17,795 nt of DNA, taken from Holosporales bacterium (lineage in GTDB: Bacteria > Pseudomonadota > Alphaproteobacteria > Paracaedibacterales > UBA11393). Made by a program: the position numbers and the translations under genes. Each line of letters starts with the position of its first letter. Positions within the stretch are counted from its first letter, which is position 1. The stretch lies in assembly GCA_003542655.1 (NCBI GenBank), contig DPKF01000114.1, positions 1 to 17,795 of the forward strand. The letters run 5' to 3'. A model generated the notes under the pieces. That model ran no database searches and was not told where the DNA came from. It saw nothing but the letters and a program-made list of their open reading frames with translations. Of the stretch, positions 5,659 through 12,753 are shown in pieces.

Positions 5659-6900
5659 ATGACAAAAAAAACGTCTTTAGCGTGGGTCATTTGGGCAACA
5701 GCTGCCTTTTTTTATTTTTATGAAATGTTATTGCGTGTTTCACCCGGTGTTATGACTCAAGAACTGATGGAAACGTTTTATGTTTCCTCAACGTCGCTTG
5801 GTCTTTTGTCTTCCTTTTACTACTATTCTTATAATGTGTTGCAATTACCCTGCGGCATTATTGTTGATAAAATTGGACCGCGTGCCATTATTACGAGTTC
5901 ATGTTTTTTGTGTGCTCTTGGTGCAGGGCTATTTTATTCAACAGATTCTTTAGCGGTTGCAAAAGCGGCGCGTTTTATTATGGGAATGGGTTCCGCATGT
6001 GCTTTTATTAGTACGTTAAAATTAACGGCGGCGTGGTTTCCTGTTAGTCAGTTTGCCATTGTCACAGGGTTTACTGTTATGTTAGGTAAACTTGGTGGTG
6101 CGTCGCAAGCGATTATGTCACCAGTTGTTTCAAATTATGGATGGCGAACCCTTTATTTAACTTTGTTTATTATTGGTTTATTTGCTACCCTCATGTGCTT
6201 TCTTTTTATTAAAAATAAGCCAGATGGTAAGCTTGTAAAAGAAGAAGAAACAACGACTACGCTATCGTGTATAGGGCGTGTTATGAAAAATAGGCAGGTT
6301 TGGTATATTGGTCTTGTGGGTGGGCTTATGTATATTCCAATTACGGGCTTTGGCGAATTATGGTCTGTTCCTTTCTTAACGCGTGTTTGTGATATTAATA
6401 ATGCCACGGCATCACAAATTACTGGGTTATTATACCTTGGTTTTTCAATCGGAAGCCCTTTGTTTGCTGCACTTACTAATAAAATAAAAAGTCATGTAAG
6501 GGTTATGATTATTTCTTGTACGGCTGCCCTTATTATATTTAGTATTATTTGCTACGCCGCACAATTGCTGCCTTTATATATTGTTGCCGTTTTATATTGT
6601 CTAGGTGGTGCTTCAATTGCAGGGCAAGTATTAACCTTTACTGTTGCTAAAGAAAATACGTCGATCGCTTTAAGTGGTACAACCGTTGGTTTTACCAACA
6701 TGCTTGTTATGTTATCTGCAATTATTTGCCAGCCATTAATTGGGTGGGTTTTGGATAAAAACTGGACAGGCCTATTATCTGAAACGGGTATTCGTATTTA
6801 TGATAAATCAGCCTATCAAATAGCATCACTTTCTATTCCAATAGGTATGCTTTTGTGTCTTCTTCTTTTACAGTTTGTAAAAGAAACGTACAAAGAATAA
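5659..6900 (+). CDS. MFS permease
   Basis: A 413-residue major facilitator superfamily transporter with about 12 hydrophobic segments and a central charged loop (about 185-205, KNKPDGKLVKEEE). The loop-2 motif is present as VDKIGPR (69-75), and helix 4 carries RFIMGMGSACAF. GWR at 161-163 after helix 5 resembles the anion:cation symporter and related sugar-phosphate or organic-anion permeases. Close-looking permeases are common in intracellular gammaproteobacteria and alphaproteobacteria, where some import host amino acids or metabolites, but the substrate cannot be told from sequence. It starts at ATG 5659 with GAGG four bases upstream, and stands alone, 91 bases before kdsB. A six-codon frame (MNLEDK) ends in the TGA that overlaps this ATG. 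Confidence 0.88.
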   Translation: MTKKTSLAWVIWATAAFFYFYEMLLRVSPGVMTQELMETFYVSSTSLGLLSSFYYYSYNVLQLPCGIIVDKIGPRAIITSSCFLCALGAGLFYSTDSLAVAKAARFIMGMGSACAFISTLKLTAAWFPVSQFAIVTGFTVMLGKLGGASQAIMSPVVSNYGWRTLYLTLFIIGLFATLMCFLFIKNKPDGKLVKEEETTTTLSCIGRVMKNRQVWYIGLVGGLMYIPITGFGELWSVPFLTRVCDINNATASQITGLLYLGFSIGSPLFAALTNKIKSHVRVMIISCTAALIIFSIICYAAQLLPLYIVAVLYCLGGASIAGQVLTFTVAKENTSIALSGTTVGFTNMLVMLSAIICQPLIGWVLDKNWTGLLSETGIRIYDKSAYQIASLSIPIGMLLCLLLLQFVKETYKE

Positions 6901-6926
6901 TTTTTCGTAACTGTCATTATGAAAAA

Positions 6927-6935
6927 TGGTATAAG
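6927..6935 (+). promoter_or_regulatory. candidate extended -10 promoter for the kdsB unit
   Basis: TGGTATAAG has the TGn extension followed by TATAAG (5 of 6), about 57 bases before the kdsB ATG. No -35 is evident, which extended -10 promoters can tolerate. It would drive kdsB and the three genes after it. Confidence 0.4.
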
Positions 6936-6991
6936 TTAAATGAGTTATGTTCTGCATGTTATCATTAAGTAAATATTTTTAGGAGTTTTTT

Positions 6992-7717
6992 ATGTCAACA
7001 GTTGTTGTTATTCCGTCACGGTTAGGTGCGACACGTCTACCAAATAAGCCACTTGCCTTGATTGGCGGTAAACCAATGATTCAGTGGGTGTATGAAAATG
7101 CATCAAAAGCAGCTGTTGGGGATGTTATTGTTGCAACATGTTGTGATGAAATTGCAGATGTTATAAAAGGGGTAGGGGGTATAGCGGTTTTAACGGACCC
7201 TGCATTACCATCGGGGACGGACCGCGTATATGCTGCTGTGAAATCTTTAAGTAAACAGTATGACAAAATTATTAATGTTCAAGGTGACTTACCGTTTATA
7301 GATCCAAATGCTATTAAAAAAGTTGTTGAGGTGTTTCAGATAAATTCTGATATCACATCGCTTTGTGCGCCTATTACGGACCCCTCTGAAATAGGTTCGG
7401 CATCTGTTGTAAAACCGGTTCTTAGTTTTATTAATGATCATTTGGCGAAAGCATTATATTTTTCGCGCTCTCCGGTTCCTTATGGTTCTAAAACCTATTA
7501 TCATCACTTGGGCTTATACGGTTATACATTTGATGCGTTGGAGAGATTTGTATCGCTTTCTCCGTCATACTTAGAGAAAAGTGAGAGTTTAGAACAATTG
7601 CGTGCCCTAGAGGCTGGTATGACGATTCATATGGGGTTTGTTGATTCTGCCCCAATTGCAATTGATACACCAGCAGATTTAGAAAAAGCACGTGCATACG
7701 TAAAAACGTTATCATAG
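6992..7717 (+). CDS. kdsB: 3-deoxy-manno-octulosonate cytidylyltransferase (CMP-KDO synthetase)
   Basis: KdsB activates KDO with CTP to CMP-KDO, the donor for the inner core of lipopolysaccharide, in the cytoplasm. The 241-residue protein is of normal length. It shows the nucleotide-binding start VVIPSRLGATRLPNKPL (4-21), LPSGTDRVY (72-80), the metal and CTP motif NVQGDLPFI (95-103), HLGLYGY (172-178), SLEQLRALE (199-207) and the end IAIDTPADLEKA. Enterobacterial enzymes have VQGDEP, while L at the E position is common in alphaproteobacteria. The ATG follows AGGAG by 7 bases. It heads a tight unit with the copper protein, murJ and the methyltransferase. Its presence implies that the organism still makes KDO-containing lipopolysaccharide. 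Confidence 0.95.
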   Translation: MSTVVVIPSRLGATRLPNKPLALIGGKPMIQWVYENASKAAVGDVIVATCCDEIADVIKGVGGIAVLTDPALPSGTDRVYAAVKSLSKQYDKIINVQGDLPFIDPNAIKKVVEVFQINSDITSLCAPITDPSEIGSASVVKPVLSFINDHLAKALYFSRSPVPYGSKTYYHHLGLYGYTFDALERFVSLSPSYLEKSESLEQLRALEAGMTIHMGFVDSAPIAIDTPADLEKARAYVKTLS

Positions 7718-7725
7718 GACAAATA

Positions 7726-8223
7726 ATGAATAAGATATTTTTAATACTGATTGCGTTGTGTGCAAACCTTGCCGTTCAAGCTGAATGCTGTGGCGGTTGT
7801 GGTGCTAACAATAATGTTATAATCATTGGGTCTATTACAATTTCAGAACCGTATTTTATTAGCAATAAAGGGGCAGAAAATGCAGCTGCTTATTTAACAA
7901 TAAAAAATACAGGAATAGCTGATGATAAGCTTTTATCCGCATCATTTTTTGGGTCAATGATTCCTAAAGTTGAGCTTCATACGCATGTGATCGATGATAA
8001 AGGTGTGGCACGTATGCGAAAAATTGATGCCATGATCATTGACGCACAGTCGGATAAAATTTTAAAGCCGGGTGCCGACCATATTATGTTGATGAATGTG
8101 ACAGATAAACTGCCTGATACACAGTCAATAAATTTAACGCTAACCTTTGAAAAAGCGGGAAAGGTGACTATTCCATTTAAAAAGAAAGATTTAAAAGTGT
8201 CGTGCTGCGGGGATAATTCTTAA
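7726..8223 (+). CDS. PCu(A)C-type periplasmic copper-binding protein with extra cysteines
   Basis: PCu(A)C proteins carry Cu(I) in the periplasm, often towards the Cu-A site of cytochrome c oxidase. The 165-residue precursor has a signal peptide ending AVQA (about residue 19) and the family core (35-155). The copper ligands read H85/H87, M97, H119 and M121: M97 to H119 has the canonical 21-residue gap and HIM follows, but H85 to M97 has 11 residues between, one more than the usual ten (H87 gives nine). Extra cysteines flank the core: ECCGGCG (20-26) just after the signal peptide and SCCGD (159-163) at the end, which could bind additional metal or form disulphides. It starts 8 bases after kdsB with AGGA overlapping the kdsB stop. 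No Sco or oxidase gene is nearby. Confidence 0.85.
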   Translation: MNKIFLILIALCANLAVQAECCGGCGANNNVIIIGSITISEPYFISNKGAENAAAYLTIKNTGIADDKLLSASFFGSMIPKVELHTHVIDDKGVARMRKIDAMIIDAQSDKILKPGADHIMLMNVTDKLPDTQSINLTLTFEKAGKVTIPFKKKDLKVSCCGDNS

Positions 8224-8254
8224 CGCGCATTAAGTTCGGGATAGGAAATAAAAA

Positions 8255-9802
8255 ATGAAAATGATTCGCTCGGCCATTGGTGTGGCGTTGTATACCATTT
8301 TTAGTCGCGCGACAGGGTTTGTGCGTGACATTTTGATGGCCAATTATATTGGAACCAGTATCGTTATGGATGCTTTGGTTATTGCTATTAAAGTGCCTAG
8401 TTTTTTAAGACGTATTTTTGCAGAGGGTGCTTTTAATTCATCATTTATTCCCATATTTTCTGGTCTTTTGGTTGATGATAAAGAAAAAGCAAACAATTTT
8501 TTAGCTGATGTTTTATCAATTATGACATTTTTGTTAATTGTTGTTGTTGTCATCTTTGAAATTATTATGCCTAATTTCTTATCCTTTATTTTACAGAATA
8601 ATTCGCCTGAATTTATTCAATTAACCATTAAGTTTTCACGGGTTACATTTCCTTTTATATTGTTGATTTCATTAACGGCTTTGTTTAGTGGTGTTCTAAA
8701 TTCTTTTGAAAAATTTACAGCAGCAGCGTCTTCTCAAGTTAGTGGTAACTGTTTTATTATTTTAATTATGCTGTTATCAGCGCCACATGAATTGGCAGAA
8801 GGGCAAGATGTGGCTTTAGCCATTGCCGGGTCTGGTTTAGTGCAATTAATGTGGGTTATCGTTCCCTGCTATATCTATAACATTAGACCTAGTTTACGTA
8901 TCCCCCGACTTACCTCAAGTGTACGCAAATTTGGCCGTCGAATGGTGCCAGCAGCCCTTGGGGCTGGTGTCTTGCAGTTAAATTTATTAGTGGATGTTTA
9001 TATAGCAACACTTTTGCCAGATGGCACAAATGCATATTTGTATTATGCTGATCGTTTGTATCATTTGCCAATTAGCATTACAGGAACGGCTATGGGAACC
9101 GTTCTGTTGCCGTTATTGTCAAAATTGTGGCGACAAAATAAATCAAGTGAAGCGCAACATTGCCAAAATCGTGCGATAGAATTTTCATTGCTTATAACGT
9201 TACCCGCCATGATAGGGCTGTTCTTTTTAAGTGAAGATCTGGTCCGCGTTATGTTTGAACATGGCAAGTTTGATAGCATCGCAACCCGCGCTGTTGCGTG
9301 TACTGTTATTGGCTTTGCAACAGGCCTTCCTGCGTACATACTCGCAAAAATTTTTAATAGTAGTTTTTTTGCAAGGCACAATACAAAAACACCAATTTTG
9401 GTCGCTTTAGGGTCGATGATCTTAAATATTATTCTCAATATTATCTTTATGTGTTTTACAGATTGGCGTCATGTTGGTATTGCTTTATCAACGTCAATTT
9501 CTTCTTGGGTCAGTACGTTTGTTTTAATGTTGATATTAAAAAGGCGCCATGAAATGCTTTTTGATAAAGGGTTAATATTATTTTTTGGTAAAATTATCCT
9601 GTCATCAGTTATGATGTTTGCTGCACTCTATTTTATGTATGACTATATGAAAGACTATGTTTTGGCAGCGAATCCGCTTTATATTAAAATTTTGGGTATT
9701 GGAGCCTTAGTAGGTTTTTCATTATTTGTTTATATTGGTATGCTTTGGTTATTAAAGGGTTTGAAATTTAAAGAATATATTTCAACGTCAGAATCTCAAT
9801 AA
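8255..9802 (+). CDS. murJ: lipid II flippase MurJ (MviN)
   Basis: MurJ moves lipid II, the peptidoglycan precursor, across the inner membrane. The 515-residue polytopic protein has the family length and the N-terminal pattern SRATGFVRDILMANYIG followed by DALVIAIKVPSFLRRIFAEGAF. Arginines and the aspartate that are essential in the Escherichia coli protein are kept at the same positions (R18, R24, D39, R52). The later motif ADRLYHLP keeps the arginine (R267) but has H270 where E. coli has an essential Glu; alphaproteobacteria commonly have a different residue there. It starts at ATG 8255 after TAGGAAAT (an in-frame ATG two codons later is possible), 31 bases after the copper gene. Together with kdsB it gives this unit an envelope theme. 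Confidence 0.95.
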   Translation: MKMIRSAIGVALYTIFSRATGFVRDILMANYIGTSIVMDALVIAIKVPSFLRRIFAEGAFNSSFIPIFSGLLVDDKEKANNFLADVLSIMTFLLIVVVVIFEIIMPNFLSFILQNNSPEFIQLTIKFSRVTFPFILLISLTALFSGVLNSFEKFTAAASSQVSGNCFIILIMLLSAPHELAEGQDVALAIAGSGLVQLMWVIVPCYIYNIRPSLRIPRLTSSVRKFGRRMVPAALGAGVLQLNLLVDVYIATLLPDGTNAYLYYADRLYHLPISITGTAMGTVLLPLLSKLWRQNKSSEAQHCQNRAIEFSLLITLPAMIGLFFLSEDLVRVMFEHGKFDSIATRAVACTVIGFATGLPAYILAKIFNSSFFARHNTKTPILVALGSMILNIILNIIFMCFTDWRHVGIALSTSISSWVSTFVLMLILKRRHEMLFDKGLILFFGKIILSSVMMFAALYFMYDYMKDYVLAANPLYIKILGIGALVGFSLFVYIGMLWLLKGLKFKEYISTSESQ

Positions 9803-9819
9803 TTAGGATTAACTATCTT

Positions 9820-10545
9820 TTGTCTTCTTTAAAAATTATACTTGTTAGAACGCAAATGGCTGAAAATTTGGGTGCGGTTGCGCGCGCTATGGGAAACTTT
9901 AACATAACAGAATTATGTTTGGTAACACCTAAGTGTGATCCCCAGGATTTAAAGGCAATTGCGATGTCTGCTGGGAATGAGCAGGTTCTAAAAAATGTTG
10001 TTTTATGTGCCACTTTAGAAGAAGCAATCGCTGATTGTCAGCTGACGTATGCAACCTCTGCCTGTATTCGCGATATGCACAAACCGATTAAGTCGCCTGC
10101 AACAGCAGCACAAGCTTTTTATAAATTTAATGGCAAAAAAGCTATTGTTTTTGGCCCAGAACGATCAGGGCTTTTAAATGATGAAATTACGATGTGCCAA
10201 GGGTTGATACAAATACCTGTTAACCCTGATTTTTCATCCCTTAATATTGCACAGGCCGCCGTTGTTGTTTTTTATGAATATTTTAAATTAGTTTCAGATC
10301 AATGTTCTGATCAGGTTGTTGAAAAAACGGATATAGCCGATAATGCTATGCGTTCTGTGTTTTTTAATAAACTAGAGCAGGTTTTAGATAGGCATAATTT
10401 TTGGCGTGTTCCTACTAAAAAGCCAATGATGTGGCGTAATATTAAAAATATTTTCACATCACACCACTATACACATCAGGAGATGAAAACCTTGACGGGT
10501 ATCGTTTCTGATATCTTGAAACGGCGTACCAAATATAAAAAATAA
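9820..10545 (+). CDS. trmJ: TrmJ-like tRNA/rRNA 2'-O-methyltransferase (SPOUT family)
   Basis: This belongs to the SPOUT class of SAM-dependent RNA ribose methyltransferases. TrmJ methylates position 32 of several tRNAs. The 241-residue protein has motif 1 (ENLGAVARAM, 15-24), motif 2 (IVFGPERSGLLNDE, 109-122) and motif 3 (IPVNPDFSSLNIAQA, 132-146), whose knot binds SAM. The helical C-terminus (FFNKLEQVLDRHNFW... and a conserved IKNIF segment) is that of TrmJ-type enzymes. The only usable start in this frame is TTG 9820 with AGGA 11 bases upstream; later ATGs lie inside motif 1. It is 17 bases after murJ, so it is probably the last gene of the kdsB unit. Exact tRNA target is inferred from family. 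Confidence 0.88.
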   Translation: MSSLKIILVRTQMAENLGAVARAMGNFNITELCLVTPKCDPQDLKAIAMSAGNEQVLKNVVLCATLEEAIADCQLTYATSACIRDMHKPIKSPATAAQAFYKFNGKKAIVFGPERSGLLNDEITMCQGLIQIPVNPDFSSLNIAQAAVVVFYEYFKLVSDQCSDQVVEKTDIADNAMRSVFFNKLEQVLDRHNFWRVPTKKPMMWRNIKNIFTSHHYTHQEMKTLTGIVSDILKRRTKYKK

Positions 10546-10573
10546 TAAAAATTCATTTTTTTGAAAAAAGATG

Positions 10574-10602
10574 TTGACTAATTTGTTCACTGTTCCTATA
10601 TT
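10574..10602 (+). promoter_or_regulatory. strong sigma-70-type promoter
   Basis: TTGACT (10574-10579, 5 of 6), a 17-base spacer and TATATT (10597-10602, 5 of 6) make the best consensus promoter in the window. Transcription would begin near 10609, giving a leader of about 40 bases before the orphan gene at 10648, whose AAGGAT ribosome-binding site is also clear. Confidence 0.75.
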
Positions 10603-10647
10603 AGTAAAAGAACAAACCAAACAATCAATTTTAGAAGGATTTTTAGA

Positions 10648-11187
10648 ATGAATAAATTCACAAAAATATTATTAGCGGTTGTCGCTTTTTCAACATTGAA
10701 TGCATCATCACCTTTCAATTCCATGGGTGGTGCTTCTGAGGCGCCATCAGAAGTATTTGATGCTGCATATGTGAAATCAACAGAGTTGTATACAAGTGTG
10801 CAAAGTAGCGTCACCTTAGCAGCCGATTATGCTGGTCAAGCAACATGTGTTGCTGCTTTATGTGCAACGTCATACGTTGTCTCTCCATTTGTTGTTAGTG
10901 CTGCATTTTGTGTTTTACCAACGTTTTATTTAGGCGCTATTCTTATACCAGCTGCTACGTGTGCCCTAATGTATAAAACAGTAGAAATTGGTTTTACACC
11001 AGCAAAAGATTATGGCTCAATTCACGGAAAAATTATTGGTCACAATTTTTGTGATACAGTTGTTGATGGTTCTTTTTCAGTAAAGGAAAGACTTAGTTCA
11101 TTTTTCAAAAGTGAAGTTTATCCTGGCGTAAAAAGTGCGATGCACCAAATGATGGCTGCTGCAACTGCCCGACGTCATTATTTTTAG
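10648..11187 (+). CDS. unrecognised small exported/membrane protein
   Basis: I do not recognise this 179-residue protein. It has a good signal peptide (basic MNKFTK, hydrophobic core, probable cleavage after LNA at 19), a Ser/Ala/Gly-rich stretch and a predicted helix. A long hydrophobic region at about 66-112 follows, rich in Ala, Val and Cys (C67, C72, C88, C105), that could form a helical hairpin in a membrane. A polar C-terminal part (113-179) has more basic residues and ends ATARRHYF. The gene has its own near-consensus promoter and its own terminator, so it is probably expressed strongly and alone. In a host-associated bacterium this could be a surface or secreted factor, but that is speculation. 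Confidence 0.8.
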   Translation: MNKFTKILLAVVAFSTLNASSPFNSMGGASEAPSEVFDAAYVKSTELYTSVQSSVTLAADYAGQATCVAALCATSYVVSPFVVSAAFCVLPTFYLGAILIPAATCALMYKTVEIGFTPAKDYGSIHGKIIGHNFCDTVVDGSFSVKERLSSFFKSEVYPGVKSAMHQMMAAATARRHYF

Positions 11188-11222
11188 ACTGGGTAAAATT
11201 TCTTATTAGTATCAATATAGAG

Positions 11223-11254
11223 AATCCACGGGGCAAAAGTTTCGTGGATTTTTT
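11223..11254 (+). terminator. Rho-independent terminator of the orphan gene
   Basis: AATCCACG (11223-11230) pairs perfectly with CGTGGATT (11243-11250) around a 12-base loop and runs into TTTTTT (11249-11254). It lies 35 bases after the stop codon at 11187. The minus-strand reading lacks a T run, so it should not serve glmU. Confidence 0.88.
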
Positions 11255-11269
11255 ATAGTCCGTAAAAAA

Positions 11270-12592
11270 TCATTTGTTATATTTTGCTTTAAATTTTATG
11301 GCACCTTTAGGTTTGATTGTTTGTGTGCTGCGGGTAAAAACAAGATCATTTTCAGCAACATCTTGTGTAATTGTGCTACCAGCGCCAACAATACTATTAT
11401 TATGAATTGTAACAGGTGCAATTAAAGAAGAGTTTGATCCAACAAAAGCACCATCACCAATGATTGTTTGTGATTTTGTAAACCCATTATAATTACAGGT
11501 TATAACCCCTGCGCCAACATTAGCTTTTACCCCAATCGTGGCATCACCAATATAGCTTAAATGTTTTATTTTAGCACCCTTGTTGATTGTGCTTTTTTTA
11601 ATTTCTACAAAATTACCGACTTCTGCTTTTTCATAAAGTTCCACATCACCACGTAAATGTGCAAAAGGTCCAACTTTTGCGCCTTTATGAACAGTCGCAT
11701 GTTCCAAATGGCACCCTTGATAGATAATAGAACCTGATTTTAACGTTACAGTGTCGCCAAACGTGACGAAAGGATGAATAATAACATCAGATTCTACCTT
11801 TGTATCCATACTAAAAAATACAGTTTTAGGATCAATAAGCGTAGCACCGCTGTTCATATGGTGCACACGTAAACGGTCTTGCATAATGTGTTCAGCACAA
11901 CTTAAATCTACCTTTGAGTTGACACCGAAAAATTCGTCCGTTTCTCCCTTTAGATAAGATGCTGAATTATTTTGTTCATGAGCAAGCGCAATAATATCCG
12001 TTAAATAGTATTCTGTTGAGTTATTATTATTTGTTAAAAGGGGAAGCGTTTTTTGTAATGTTTTAACGCTTACTTTATAAATACCTGCATTTGCGTAGGG
12101 GAGTGTCTTTTCGTTATCTGTGGCATCTTTCATTTCAACAATGCGGGTAACAATTTCATCCTTAAGAACCAACCTGCCGTATGGTTTTAATAAATCAGGA
12201 CCTTTTAATGTCATTGAAAGTACACAGACATCTGCTGTTGACCTTTGTAAGGTGTGTAATGATTTTTGCGTAATTAAGGGCGTATCGCCGCATAATATGA
12301 TCACGTCTGTAATGTGTGGTTTTAAATGCTGCAGGGCACATTGCACGGCATGCCCTGTTCCTTGTGGGTTTTCTTGTATAATATAGTCTGCATTTTGCTG
12401 ACCAACATAAGATAATAAATCATTTGACGCCACAACAATTGTTTGGGCTGGCTTTAACGTAGAGGTTACATCCAAAACATGGTGTAACATTGGTTTTCCA
12501 GCCACTTTATGCATGACCTTTGGTATTGCAGAGTGCATACGCGTGCCACGCCCAGCAGCTAAAATAATAATTCCTAACATCAATGCCACCAT
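11270..12592 (-). CDS. glmU: bifunctional GlmU: glucosamine-1-phosphate acetyltransferase / UDP-GlcNAc pyrophosphorylase
   Basis: GlmU makes UDP-N-acetylglucosamine in two steps: acetylation of glucosamine-1-phosphate and transfer of UMP from UTP. The product feeds peptidoglycan and lipid A. The 440-residue protein has the uridylyltransferase domain (LAAGRGTRMHSAIPK, 11-25; ENPQGTGHA, 74-82; CGDTPL with D103) and a left-handed beta-helix acetyltransferase domain. The latter is marked by GPFAHLR, GNFVEIKKS, HLSYIGDA with the likely catalytic H344, and NVGAGVITCNYNG. The start at 12592 has only a weak ribosome-binding site; ATG at 12580, giving MLGIIILAAG, has GGTGG 6 bases upstream and may be the true start. 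It is divergent from mutL with 161 bases between them. glmS is not nearby. Confidence 0.95.
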   Translation of the reverse strand: MVALMLGIIILAAGRGTRMHSAIPKVMHKVAGKPMLHHVLDVTSTLKPAQTIVVASNDLLSYVGQQNADYIIQENPQGTGHAVQCALQHLKPHITDVIILCGDTPLITQKSLHTLQRSTADVCVLSMTLKGPDLLKPYGRLVLKDEIVTRIVEMKDATDNEKTLPYANAGIYKVSVKTLQKTLPLLTNNNNSTEYYLTDIIALAHEQNNSASYLKGETDEFFGVNSKVDLSCAEHIMQDRLRVHHMNSGATLIDPKTVFFSMDTKVESDVIIHPFVTFGDTVTLKSGSIIYQGCHLEHATVHKGAKVGPFAHLRGDVELYEKAEVGNFVEIKKSTINKGAKIKHLSYIGDATIGVKANVGAGVITCNYNGFTKSQTIIGDGAFVGSNSSLIAPVTIHNNSIVGAGSTITQDVAENDLVFTRSTQTIKPKGAIKFKAKYNK

Positions 12593-12681
12593 TTATCTTT
12601 GCACATGTACTAAAAGCATACAGGATCCACACTAATTATTAAATCTTTATCTGATTATTAAGTAATCCATAGTTTAAGCTG

Positions 12682-12711
12682 TTGCACTTATTTTTAGAAC
12701 AAGTGTAGAAT
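12682..12711 (+). promoter_or_regulatory. candidate mutL promoter
   Basis: TTGCAC (12682-12687), an 18-base spacer and TAGAAT (12706-12711, 5 of 6) lie 42 bases before the mutL ATG. The remaining part of the 161-base glmU/mutL divergent region is AT-rich and shows no other clear element; I could not pick a glmU promoter with confidence. Confidence 0.4.
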
Positions 12712-12753
12712 AATTAAAAAAACAGATATCCTAATATTTATAGGCTTTTCAAT

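Noticed and set aside
6901..6927. ATTTTTC/GAAAAAT hairpin as terminator of the MFS gene
   Set aside because: The stem is almost all A-T and no T run follows.
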